64,000 bases of DNA from JADJWR01 sp964610575 (lineage in GTDB: Bacteria; Pseudomonadota; Gammaproteobacteria; Burkholderiales; Burkholderiaceae_F): NCBI GenBank assembly GCA_964610575.1, contig CAZSYX010000007.1, forward strand, positions 12,506-76,505, written 5' to 3'. The position numbers and the translations under genes are program-made. This document shows, one piece after another, positions 7,858 to 18,544 of the stretch. The stretch's first letter is position 1; the number at the start of each line of letters is the position of its first letter. Under the pieces are notes generated by a model. That model was not told the DNA's origin and searched no databases. It saw nothing but the letters and a program-made list of their open reading frames with translations.

Positions 7858-8610
7858 CTAGAGGCAGTTGTTCTCGACGATCGGGTTGAGCGACTGGATG
7901 CGCCCGTCGGACACCACGCCCTGGATGCACTGGCGCATGCCCGAATTCCACCACATGCTGTAGGCGGCCTGGCCGCTGTGATAACCGTAGGGGGAGCGAT
8001 AGGACGTCTCGGCTTCGCGCTTCTGCTGGCCGGCGTTGTAGCCGTCGACGTACGACTGCGAGCGGTTGTAGTCATGGTACGGCTGATGGTAGAGGCCGTC
8101 GCGATAGCCGCGCTCGTACTCGGCCACCTGCTGCTGGCTGTTGTGCTTGTCCTCGTTGCGCTCGTGCGAGCGGTGGGCCAGTGCCGCCACGCCGGCGATC
8201 GCCGCCGCGGCAATCGCCACCTTGGTGGCGTTGTTCATGCGGCTCGAGTCCCCGGACTGCGGCGCGGGCTGCTGGGCGGGCTGGCCGTAGGTCTGCGGGT
8301 ACTGGTTGCAGTCGGTCGCGCTGACGTCGACGATGCTGCTCGCGCGGCCATCGACGTGGGCGACGCGGGCGCAGACGTTGTCGCGGCCGTTCCACCAGTA
8401 CTGCCACAGCTTGGAGCCGCGCTGGTCGGCCTGGATGAAGACGAAGCCGCGGTTGCGCATCTCGCGCTGCGCGTAGTCGGAGCCCTGGTTGACCAGGTCG
8501 CTCACGCGCAGGTCGGGCGTCTGCGCCCATGCCGGCGGCATCGCCAGGGCGAGACAGAGTACCGCGGCGAGCGGCGCGTTGACGGTTCTTGAAACGGACT
8601 TCGGATCCAT
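7858..8610 (-). CDS. Exported protein of unknown function with membrane segment and tyrosine-rich tail
   Basis: A 250-residue protein with a signal peptide ending PPAWAQ. The first mature part (about 30-100) contains AQREMRNRGF, WQYWWNG, CARVAHVDGR and VSATDC, a small Cys-paired module I have seen in uncharacterised proteobacterial exported proteins. A hydrophobic stretch (VAIAAAAIAGVAALAH, about 130-148) could be a membrane anchor. It is followed by a His/Tyr-rich region with YERGYRDGLYHQPYHDYN and YVDGYNAG repeats, and a closing Cys-containing segment (MRQCIQGVV, ENNCL). The start is supported by GGGAAG upstream. It is the first gene of the four-gene exported cluster and has a large hairpin just upstream of its ribosome binding site. 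Confidence 0.65.
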   Translation of the reverse strand: MDPKSVSRTVNAPLAAVLCLALAMPPAWAQTPDLRVSDLVNQGSDYAQREMRNRGFVFIQADQRGSKLWQYWWNGRDNVCARVAHVDGRASSIVDVSATDCNQYPQTYGQPAQQPAPQSGDSSRMNNATKVAIAAAAIAGVAALAHRSHERNEDKHNSQQQVAEYERGYRDGLYHQPYHDYNRSQSYVDGYNAGQQKREAETSYRSPYGYHSGQAAYSMWWNSGMRQCIQGVVSDGRIQSLNPIVENNCL

Positions 8611-8629
8611 GGGGCTTCCCGAAAACAGG

Positions 8630-8667
8630 ACGCGGACGCCTGGCGCATTCCGCCAAGGCGTCCGCGT
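8630..8667 (-). promoter_or_regulatory. Long near-perfect inverted repeat in the leader of the exported-protein cluster
   Basis: ACGCGGACGCC at 8630-8640 is the exact reverse complement of 8657-8667, and the arms continue inward with TGGCG at 8641-8645 against CGCCA at 8651-8655, leaving a 5-base loop and one unpaired A. The 16-bp stem sits about 20 bp upstream of the ATG at 8610, just beyond the ribosome binding site. No upstream gene on this strand needs a terminator here, so a 5' leader structure or protein-binding site is more likely. The rest of 8611-8875 holds no gene I can support. Confidence 0.6.
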
Positions 8668-8875
8668 ATGTCGATCGATGCGGAAGGGCGATTACAGCCG
8701 AAGGTCGCTGCGGCCGCTATCCGGAAACCGAAGTCGAAGGCGCCGAGGTCGGCCCCGCTTCGGTACACACGAACCGGCTTCGCGCTGCTATCCAAGACCC
8801 GAAGGTCGCGCCGCCGTTTGAGGGGACTCCCGGCTCGCCTGTACGCTTCGAGGCGCAACACGAAAAGGAGCAACC

Positions 8876-9316
8876 ATGTTCGGGCTGGGAAAGTGGATCG
8901 TCCTGTCGGCGGCGCTCGTCGCCGCAACCGCCGGCGCGGCGGCCGACCAGCGCGGTTCGCTGCTGGACCTGAAGGTCGCCGGCATGCAGCGGGTCGACCC
9001 GGCGCGGTATGCCGAGGCGGCGGCGCTGGCAACCCGCGGCGGGACGCCGGTGGAGATCGCGCTGGCGGTCGTCGGCCCGTTCGAGGGTTCGTCGCAGCAC
9101 ATCGTCCAGGTCAACCAGGGCGTCGAGTCGCCGTCGGCCTCGCGCGTGACCGTGCTCAGGGACGGGCTGCTCGACGACTCGGTGCGGTCGGAGCGTTGGG
9201 AGGTCGCCCTGCAACGAACGGCCGCCGGCGCCTGGTCGATCGGCGGCGTCGAGCGCGCCTGGCGTTGCCGGCGCGGCGCGCAGACCGACCGCTTCGCCGC
9301 GACCCGCTGCCCCTGA
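8876..9316 (+). CDS. Small exported protein of unknown function
   Basis: A 146-residue protein preceded by AAAAGGAGC, a good ribosome binding site. It has a signal segment (WIVLSAALVAATAGAAA), and the mature part is mixed alpha/beta with a hydrophobic core VEIALAVVGPF and two Cys near the C-terminus (WRCRRG, ATRCP) that could be disulfide bonded in the periplasm. I do not recognise a family. It is divergent from the exported-protein cluster and convergent with the esterase gene. Confidence 0.55.
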   Translation: MFGLGKWIVLSAALVAATAGAAADQRGSLLDLKVAGMQRVDPARYAEAAALATRGGTPVEIALAVVGPFEGSSQHIVQVNQGVESPSASRVTVLRDGLLDDSVRSERWEVALQRTAAGAWSIGGVERAWRCRRGAQTDRFAATRCP

Positions 9317-9339
9317 CTTCGGCAACGCGGCGCGGTTGG

Positions 9340-10011
9340 CTAGCGTGGCGCGATGCCCACCTCGCGCAGGAAGCCGTGCAACTCGCGCGCGAAGCGCTCG
9401 TAGCCGGCGCCGTTGGCGTGGATCTGGTCGGACCTGAGCGCCGGGTCTGACAGCACTCTTGACCAGCCCGAGGCGAACAGCGGCACGCGCCGCTCTTCGG
9501 CCACTGGCTGGTACAGCGGATGGTCGTCGAGCGAGCGCAGCAGCGCCGCCATCAGCGCCGGCCGGGGCACGGCGATCAGCACCGGCTGCGCGCCGGCATC
9601 GCGGATCGCGTCGAGCATCGCCGCGATGTGGGCGCGCGTGTGCGCCTCCGGCACCTGGCGCAGGAAGTCGTTGCCGCCAATCGACAGCAGCACCGCCTTC
9701 GGCGCGTGCTCGGCGAGCAGGTTCGGCAGCCGCTCGAGCGCCTGCGCACTGGTGCTTCCCGGAACGCCGGCGTTGACGATCTTCCAGCCGGTCAGTTCGG
9801 CAAGAAGGACCGGATAGGCTGCCTCCGAGGTGGCGCCGGAGCCGAAGGTCAGCGAGTCGCCGAGCGCAAGCACCGTGCTGCCGGCGGGAATCGCTGCTTG
9901 GCGAGGCGCCTTGCGGCTGCAGGCGGCGAGCGGGAGGGCGGCGAGCGCGGCCAGCAGCCGGCGGCGGTCGATCGCCCGGTGCTCGTCAGTCGAAAGCGAT
10001 CGAATAGACAA
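9340..10011 (-). CDS. SGNH/GDSL-family esterase lipoprotein (TesA/arylesterase type)
   Basis: A 223-residue hydrolase with the SGNH blocks in order: LALGDSLTFGSG (nucleophile Ser near 53), GVPGSTSA, LSIGGNDFLR near 112, and DQIHANGAGY near 195 supplying the Asp-His pair. This layout matches TesA/arylesterases that cleave short acyl or aryl esters and lysophospholipids. A signal with LPLAAC (Cys 31) predicts a lipoprotein. No ATG is available upstream of the signal; the reading starts at a TTG at 10011, inside the last 26 bases of tamB, which suggests translational coupling. The exact start is uncertain. Confidence 0.85.
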   Translation of the reverse strand: MSIRSLSTDEHRAIDRRRLLAALAALPLAACSRKAPRQAAIPAGSTVLALGDSLTFGSGATSEAAYPVLLAELTGWKIVNAGVPGSTSAQALERLPNLLAEHAPKAVLLSIGGNDFLRQVPEAHTRAHIAAMLDAIRDAGAQPVLIAVPRPALMAALLRSLDDHPLYQPVAEERRVPLFASGWSRVLSDPALRSDQIHANGAGYERFARELHGFLREVGIAPR

Positions 10012-13000
10012 GGTCGAGCGCCGTGTCGGTGCCGCCGCGCACGACCACCGACAGGCCGCGCGTCAGCCGGTAATTGATCTGCAGGAACTTGCTCGCGTCC
10101 GAAAGCGCCTGCTGGTAGCTCAACGTCAGCGACTCGTTGATGTTCTTTGCGATGGTGATGATCTCGCCGGCCACCGTGGCCGCCGAGGCCTCGTCGCTGC
10201 GCAGGGAACCGGCCACGCCGCGCGCCGGCAGCAGCGATGCGATGCCGAAGTTGCCGCTGCGGATGGAAATCTCGTCGACACCGACGGCGCGCGCCACGCG
10301 CGTTCCGTAACCTTCGCTGCTGCCGCCGAGCAGGCCGGCGGCGGCGGTGACCAGGGCGATGTTGTCTCCTCCGGACTGGTCGGGCGCGCGCCCGAGCACC
10401 AGCCATGACAGCGCTTCCGCATCGGCCATCGGTGGGTCGCTGTGCATGCGCACCAGCGGCGCGGCGGCCGTGCGGGTGATAGTCAAGCCGACCTCCACCG
10501 GCAAGCCGGTGCGCAGGGCCAGGATGTCGAGCCCCGGGTTCTCCGGCGCGCCCTGGAAGTTGAGCCGGCCGCGGGCGATCTGCAGACGCTGGCCGAAGCC
10601 TTCGTAGGTGCCATCGACGGCTTCGATCGAACCGACGGCAGTGACTGCGCCGCGCCCCGCGCTGCGCAGTCGAACCGTACCTTCGACCCGGGTGTTGATT
10701 CCCCGGCCGCTCAGGTAGAAGGCCCTTCCGAGGTCAAAACCGAGGTCGAATCCCAGCGAAACGCGGCGGGCACGTGTCTCGGCGGTTTCGCCGGCCCTGA
10801 CCACGACCACGTCGTTCGACAGCGACGGCAACTCGGAGCGGGTCAGTCCGACGAACCCGGCATCGGCGGCGAAGGCGCCGTTGAGCTGGATGTGCTGCGC
10901 CGAGATTTCGATGTTGCCGCCGCCGGAGGCGATCACCCATCGATCCGGCCGCTGCAACATCGGCAGATGCCTGGCTGCGACCTGGATGACGCCATTGAAG
11001 TCGCCGAGCCGCAGGCGGCCGGTGGCGCTGACGGAGCCTTCGCGGCCGGCGGGCACCGCAGCCGCTGCGCGGCGATCATCCGGACGCACGCGCGGCGGTC
11101 CGCTGAACTCGAGTTCATCCAGCACGATCAGGTCGTCCTGCAGGTGCGCGAGCAGGCGGCCGTTCTCCAGCCGCACGCCCTGTTCGACCCAGGCGACGCG
11201 AAGGTCCGATCCCGCGAGCCGCCCGGTGGCGGACGGATTGGCGGGCGTGCCCTCGATACGGACCGAGCTCGACAGCCGGCCGCCGAGCCGGACGTTGGCG
11301 CGCAGGTTGTCCGACAGCAGCGCGTTGAGCCAGTCCATGGTCGGCATTTCGAAGGCGCCGCTGATCAGCCATGGGCGCTGCTGCGCCAGTCGCCATCCCT
11401 CATCGGCCGAGTTCTCGAGCCAGGCCTCCATGTGCGCGCCGAGGCCGCCGCCCCGCGTGGCCTCGATCCGGGTGCTTGCCTGCAGGTGGTTGGCTGTGAC
11501 GCGGGCGTCGAGCCAGGTATCGGTGAGGCCCAGCGCCGACTCGGCGCCGCGACCGGCGTACAGATCGCCACCACTGCGTTCGACGAGCAGCCGCCCGTCG
11601 GCCTTCTCGCCGATCAGCTTCAGGTCCCACTCGCCGCGCAGCGTCAGTGGCGTGCGCTCGCCCGTCGGCGCCATGATCGGAGCGAGCGCGCCCTCGACCG
11701 GGACGACGTAGCGCGCCGGCTGCAGGCCGCTGAAGCGGCCCTGCGTTGCGATGCCGGAGTCGTCAATTCGGAAGCGCACGTCGTCGAAGCGCACGTGCTG
11801 GATCGCGACCTGCGCCGGCCCGAACTCCAGGCCGTGCGCGCTGAAGGTGAGGTCGGCGGGCGTCAGCAGCCGAAGGTCGAGCGGCGGTGCGACGGCCGCC
11901 TCGCGCACGCGCCCGCGCCAGGCGTCGTCGCGCCAGCCGCCGTCGGCGAACACGGTTGCGGAGCGGGTCTTGTCCGCCGTGGCCTGAACGCGGATGGCAT
12001 GTTTCGACAACAGGCCTTCGACAGCGAGACTGAGTAACTGCACGGTCGCCTGTGGTCGCGGCGCGTAGCTGTAGCCTGCCGCGTTGGCGGTGGCGTGCAC
12101 GGCGCCGTCGCTTCCGCCGCCATAACGGACCTCCGACCCGACGCTGGCCAGGGAATGGTCGCCGTAGCGCAGGCCCTTGGCAGCCAGGCGAAGCTGGAAC
12201 TCAGGCGCGGTCCATTCACCGCGCGCGGTGCCGGAGAGCGTCAACGACCCGGCGACCGGTATCTTCGGCGAGGTCGGCAGCAGTTCGGCGACCGCGGGGA
12301 CGTCGAGCATCAGCTCGAGCGATCGGTCGGGCGCGCCCAGTCCGCCCTTGGCGACGAGTCGCGCCGAGCGCACCGCCAGGTCGACGTCGACGTCGAGGCG
12401 CCGCGCGGCATCGACGTCGATGCGGCCATGCGCGGCGAGCGGCCGGCCCCAGGCGCGGCTGTCGGCGAGTTCGAAGCGGACTCTTCCTGCCGGCTGCGGC
12501 TTGAGCACGCCGTCGACAGCCACGCTGCCGGTGAATCGGGCATCGATGCCCTTGACCAGCCGCCCGGGCTCGAAGCGCTGCAGCGAGCCTTGCAGGTCGG
12601 CACGGTAGGCACCGGCCAGCTCGATGGTCCCGGCGGCGGTGGCGAAGCCGTCGCCGAGGGCCAGTCGCGCGCTGTTGATCGTCGCCAGCTTCGAAGTGAA
12701 GCGGCCGTCGAAGGTCAGGGCGGCGGCGGGCTGCCCGCGGTTGAGCAGATCGGCGGTGACGGAGATCGCCTCCGGTGTGCGACGCGCCTTCATCTGGCCG
12801 TCGATCCGCAGCGGCTGCAGGGCGCCGTGCAGCCGCGCCGGGTCGACGTCGGACAGGCGGGCGCTGGTCTGCCAGCTGCCGTCGGCAAAGGCCACCGAGT
12901 AGTCGCCGGTCACCGATCCCTGCAGCAGCTGGCCTGCGATGCGATCGAACTTCAGCTGCGTGGCATCGATCTCGACCTGCGCGGTGGCGCTGCGTGCCGG

Positions 13001-13960
13001 AATGCGGCTGGCGTCGAGCAGTCCCGGCGCGCGATTCTCGACCGCAATGCTTCCGGCAACGCGGTCCATCGCGGCGCTGGGGGTGAGCTTGCCCTTCACG
13101 GCGAGGTCGGCGATCGGCGCCGACGGATGCCAGGCGCGCGGGTCGATGCCGGCGAGATCAAGCGTCAGCGATCGCACGGCCGGCTTCTCGAAGCTGGCGA
13201 CCACCGCCGAAGCGGTGCCGCTCCCGGCGCCGGACAGTTCACCGTCGATCGTCATCTCGACTAGCGAGCCGGCGACGCGCACCGCGGCGCCGATCGTCTT
13301 GTCCTGCACATGCGCCGCCACCTCGCCGCGGGCTTGCAGGGGGAACGGCCGCGACGCGCCGAGCTCGCCATCGACACGCGCGGTGTGGGCGCCGAAGGCC
13401 ACCCGGCCGCCATCGACCCGATAGCCACTCGGCCCGGCGGTGGCGCGGCCCTCGATCGACTGCAGACTGAACTGCTTGCCGTCGACGATGACGGTCAGGC
13501 CGCCGAGCGCCACCCTGTCGGCGGACAGGAGCAGCGGCACGCCGATGTTCTGCAACGGGACTTGGTCGGTGACGACGTCGACGCGCAGCGAGGCCGCTTC
13601 CAGCGACTCGAGCTCCACGCGAAGCGGTTGCCAGTGCAGGTCGCGCAGCCGGGCGCGGACCGCCTTCGCTTCGACTGTCTTGTCCTTGATGGTCACCTTC
13701 AGTTCGGCGAAGCCGAACTCCTCGGCCAGCGAACCGAAGGCGCCGTGGGTTTCGATCGTGACCGGCGCGAAGCGGTTGACGATCGCGAGAACGCTGTTCA
13801 TGCCGTTGGTGGTGCCGATCAGCCATCCCACCGTAGCGACGAGCAGCGCCGCGACCAGGAGCAGGCTTGCCGAGGCTGTCGCCAGCGAACGCAACAGCAC
13901 CCTGCGTCGCGGCCTGGGCGCGGGCGGCGGGGCGGGCGGTGTCGGCTCGGGCGCTTCCAT
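9986..13960 (-). CDS. tamB: Translocation and assembly module protein TamB
   Basis: About 1324 residues, close to the usual length of TamB. A single N-terminal membrane anchor (LATASASLLLVAALLVATVGWLIG, about 25-48) follows a Pro/Arg-rich cytoplasmic start. The rest is a long repetitive beta-rich periplasmic region, and the C-terminal DUF490 domain includes GRGINTRVEGTVRLRSAGRG and the closing beta segments ending YSIAFD. TamB spans the periplasm and works with outer-membrane TamA in lipid transport or barrel insertion. The ATG at 13960 lies one base after the tamA stop, so the pair is translationally coupled. Confidence 0.92.
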   Translation of the reverse strand: MEAPEPTPPAPPPAPRPRRRVLLRSLATASASLLLVAALLVATVGWLIGTTNGMNSVLAIVNRFAPVTIETHGAFGSLAEEFGFAELKVTIKDKTVEAKAVRARLRDLHWQPLRVELESLEAASLRVDVVTDQVPLQNIGVPLLLSADRVALGGLTVIVDGKQFSLQSIEGRATAGPSGYRVDGGRVAFGAHTARVDGELGASRPFPLQARGEVAAHVQDKTIGAAVRVAGSLVEMTIDGELSGAGSGTASAVVASFEKPAVRSLTLDLAGIDPRAWHPSAPIADLAVKGKLTPSAAMDRVAGSIAVENRAPGLLDASRIPARSATAQVEIDATQLKFDRIAGQLLQGSVTGDYSVAFADGSWQTSARLSDVDPARLHGALQPLRIDGQMKARRTPEAISVTADLLNRGQPAAALTFDGRFTSKLATINSARLALGDGFATAAGTIELAGAYRADLQGSLQRFEPGRLVKGIDARFTGSVAVDGVLKPQPAGRVRFELADSRAWGRPLAAHGRIDVDAARRLDVDVDLAVRSARLVAKGGLGAPDRSLELMLDVPAVAELLPTSPKIPVAGSLTLSGTARGEWTAPEFQLRLAAKGLRYGDHSLASVGSEVRYGGGSDGAVHATANAAGYSYAPRPQATVQLLSLAVEGLLSKHAIRVQATADKTRSATVFADGGWRDDAWRGRVREAAVAPPLDLRLLTPADLTFSAHGLEFGPAQVAIQHVRFDDVRFRIDDSGIATQGRFSGLQPARYVVPVEGALAPIMAPTGERTPLTLRGEWDLKLIGEKADGRLLVERSGGDLYAGRGAESALGLTDTWLDARVTANHLQASTRIEATRGGGLGAHMEAWLENSADEGWRLAQQRPWLISGAFEMPTMDWLNALLSDNLRANVRLGGRLSSSVRIEGTPANPSATGRLAGSDLRVAWVEQGVRLENGRLLAHLQDDLIVLDELEFSGPPRVRPDDRRAAAAVPAGREGSVSATGRLRLGDFNGVIQVAARHLPMLQRPDRWVIASGGGNIEISAQHIQLNGAFAADAGFVGLTRSELPSLSNDVVVVRAGETAETRARRVSLGFDLGFDLGRAFYLSGRGINTRVEGTVRLRSAGRGAVTAVGSIEAVDGTYEGFGQRLQIARGRLNFQGAPENPGLDILALRTGLPVEVGLTITRTAAAPLVRMHSDPPMADAEALSWLVLGRAPDQSGGDNIALVTAAAGLLGGSSEGYGTRVARAVGVDEISIRSGNFGIASLLPARGVAGSLRSDEASAATVAGEIITIAKNINESLTLSYQQALSDASKFLQINYRLTRGLSVVVRGGTDTALDLVYSIAFD

Positions 13961-13961
13961 G

Positions 13962-15767
13962 TCAGAAGGCGATGGCGACGGAGAAATGCACACGCACGCC
14001 GTTGGTGCGGTCCGCGTATGCCACATCGACCGCCAGTGGCCCGGCCAGCGTCCGGTAGCGGACACCGGCGCCGTAGCCGCGCGCCAGCGGTGTACTGAAC
14101 AGGTCGTCGCTGGCATCGCCGGCGTCGACGAACACGGCGGCTCCCCAGTTGTCCCAGAGCCAGCGCACGTACTCCGCCGAGAACACCGCCAGCATGGTGC
14201 TGCCGGTGGTCGACGTGCCCGCCTTGCGGCCGAGGCTCTGGAATGCATAGCCGCGCACAGAGCCGACACCGCCGGTCCGGAACAGGAACTCGCTCGGCAC
14301 GACGCGCGGATCGTCCACCGCCACGTAGCCGAGTTCGGTGCGCAGGATCAACTGGTCGCGCGGCGTCAGCGGCAGGTAGTACGCGTACCGTCCGTAACCG
14401 CGCAGGAAGCCGGTGCTCAGAAAGTTGGTCACGCTGCTGCGGCCGAGGCCGACCGTTCCGGACAGCGTCAGCAGCGTTCCTCGCGTCGGCATGGTGATCG
14501 AGTCGACGTCGCGCCGGGTCCAGGCGTAGGTGGTGGAGACGACGTCGTTGACCGTGTTCTCCTCCGGCGCGCCGCTGACCTCACGTCGCTCGTGCTGGAA
14601 GTTCAGAGCCAGCTGGGTGTCGTACGATGTGCTGCCGCTCTCGCGTCTATGGGTGCGCTGGGCGCCAATCGCCCAACGATTGGTGCTCACCCCCTCGTTG
14701 TCGGTCAGCTCGACCAGGGCGCCGACGGCGTCCTGCTCGCCGCCGGGCTTCGGCGGCAGGTAGACGTCGGCGTAGGCCGCCTGCCGTGTACGGTCGAGAC
14801 TGACGCCGGACTGCAGCGAGTACGGGAAGCCGAACAGCGTCGCCTGGCGATAGGCGGCCTCGCCGCGCACGCCGATGTCAGTCGAGTAGCCGAGCGAAAA
14901 CGACACGCGCTTCGACTTCGCCTCGCGGACCTCGACGAGCAGCGGCAGCTGGCCCCCCTCGCTGCGGGCCGGGTCGACGTCGACGATGACGGTGCCGAAG
15001 AATGGCGTTCGCTGCAGTCGGCGCTGGAACTCGAGCAGCTTGTCCGAATCGTAGGGTTCGCCGACGCGAAACGGATTGAAGCGCTCGATCAGTTCCTTGT
15101 CGTACCGCACCAGGCCGCGCACTTCGATCGGCCCCATCGTGTAGGCGGCGCCCGAGTCGACCTCGACGCGCAGGCGGGCGGTCGCCTCCTCCGCGGTGAC
15201 CAGGGCGACCGAGTCCGCGATCCTGGCGGCGGCGAAGTCGCGCGAGCGGATCTGGTTCAGCAGCCGGCTCTTTGCCGCCGACCAGCGCGCATCGCGGAAT
15301 GGCTGGCCCGCCGGCAGGTCCCAGCCCGCCTTGAGCTGCTCGACGCGCTCCGGCTGCGCCGCCAGCTCCCCCGTGAATTCCAGCACCACCTCGGTGATGA
15401 GCGTGCGTGGACCGAGGTCAAGTCGGACGACATAGCGGGCCAGGCCGCTGTCGTCGGTGCCGACCGTCACGACAGGGGCGAAGTAGCCCTCGGTGGCCAG
15501 GACATCGATCGTGTCGCTGCGCAGCCGGCGCAGCATCCGCTCATCGTCCTCGCGGTCGATCGACTCGTCGTCGGCCGCGTCGCGTATCAGCCGGTCGAGC
15601 AGGGCCGCGGTCTCGGCCGGCGGCTGCGTCGCCAGTTCGAAGCGGGCCAGTGGGGGGTTCGGGGCGCGAAGCAATGCGGCCGCGGACCTGGCAAAAGGGT
15701 CCTGAGCGGCATTGGCGACTCCCAGTGCGGCGAGTCCGACGACAAGCAGAATTCGAAGCCGAAGCAC
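13962..15767 (-). CDS. tamA: Outer-membrane assembly protein TamA (Omp85 family)
   Basis: About 601 residues with POTRA domains followed by a 16-strand Omp85 barrel. Visible marks are PYDSDKLLEFQRRLQRTPFF at a POTRA end, the strand signature VSFSLGYSTDIGVRGE, and FRTGGVGSVRGYAFQSLG, which holds the VRGY loop-6 motif. The last residue is Phe, as in outer-membrane barrels. Open frame continues to a GTG at 15851, but the GTG at 15767 directly begins a good signal peptide (LRLRILLVVGLAALGVANA) and leaves 122 bp for the divergent clpB promoter, so I prefer it. TamA partners TamB, encoded immediately downstream. Confidence 0.9.
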   Translation of the reverse strand: MLRLRILLVVGLAALGVANAAQDPFARSAAALLRAPNPPLARFELATQPPAETAALLDRLIRDAADDESIDREDDERMLRRLRSDTIDVLATEGYFAPVVTVGTDDSGLARYVVRLDLGPRTLITEVVLEFTGELAAQPERVEQLKAGWDLPAGQPFRDARWSAAKSRLLNQIRSRDFAAARIADSVALVTAEEATARLRVEVDSGAAYTMGPIEVRGLVRYDKELIERFNPFRVGEPYDSDKLLEFQRRLQRTPFFGTVIVDVDPARSEGGQLPLLVEVREAKSKRVSFSLGYSTDIGVRGEAAYRQATLFGFPYSLQSGVSLDRTRQAAYADVYLPPKPGGEQDAVGALVELTDNEGVSTNRWAIGAQRTHRRESGSTSYDTQLALNFQHERREVSGAPEENTVNDVVSTTYAWTRRDVDSITMPTRGTLLTLSGTVGLGRSSVTNFLSTGFLRGYGRYAYYLPLTPRDQLILRTELGYVAVDDPRVVPSEFLFRTGGVGSVRGYAFQSLGRKAGTSTTGSTMLAVFSAEYVRWLWDNWGAAVFVDAGDASDDLFSTPLARGYGAGVRYRTLAGPLAVDVAYADRTNGVRVHFSVAIAF

Positions 15768-15824
15768 TGGGGGCGGCAGTCGGCGGGGCGAGGGACCCGC
15801 ATCGAGCCGACATTCTATCGAGGC

Positions 15825-15853
15825 GTTGAAATCCGCCGTGCGCAGCCTCACCT
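15825..15853 (+). promoter_or_regulatory. Candidate sigma-32 heat-shock promoter of clpB
   Basis: GTTGAAA at 15825-15831 matches the -35 CTTGAAA of the heat-shock sigma factor. After 14 bases, CCTCACCT at 15846-15853 matches the -10 CCCCATNT at five of seven defined positions. It lies 36 bp upstream of the clpB ATG, and clpB is a standard sigma-32 target. Inference from motif matching only. Confidence 0.5.
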
Positions 15854-15889
15854 ACGGACTGTTCCGTCATCCACGTGGAAGCACAGTCA

Positions 15890-18472
<2,583 letters not shown>

Positions 18473-18544
18473 GGCCAGAGCCCTTGTCCCGCTGTGGGAT
18501 AGGGGTAGGGCAGCGAGGGCCTTTCGCGCCCTGTCGCCGACTGG
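18473..18544. terminator. Hairpin-rich intergenic end shared by clpB and the convergent DUF2863 gene
   Basis: GCCCT (18480-18484) pairs with AGGGC (18507-18511), enclosing TCCC/GGGA. A second small stem pairs AGGGC (18516-18520) with GCCCT (18528-18532). No T-run follows on either strand, so intrinsic termination is not assured. Confidence 0.35.

Noticed and set aside
18473..18544. A firm intrinsic terminator after clpB.
   Set aside because: Stems are short and no T-run follows on either strand, so it is listed only as a low-confidence element.
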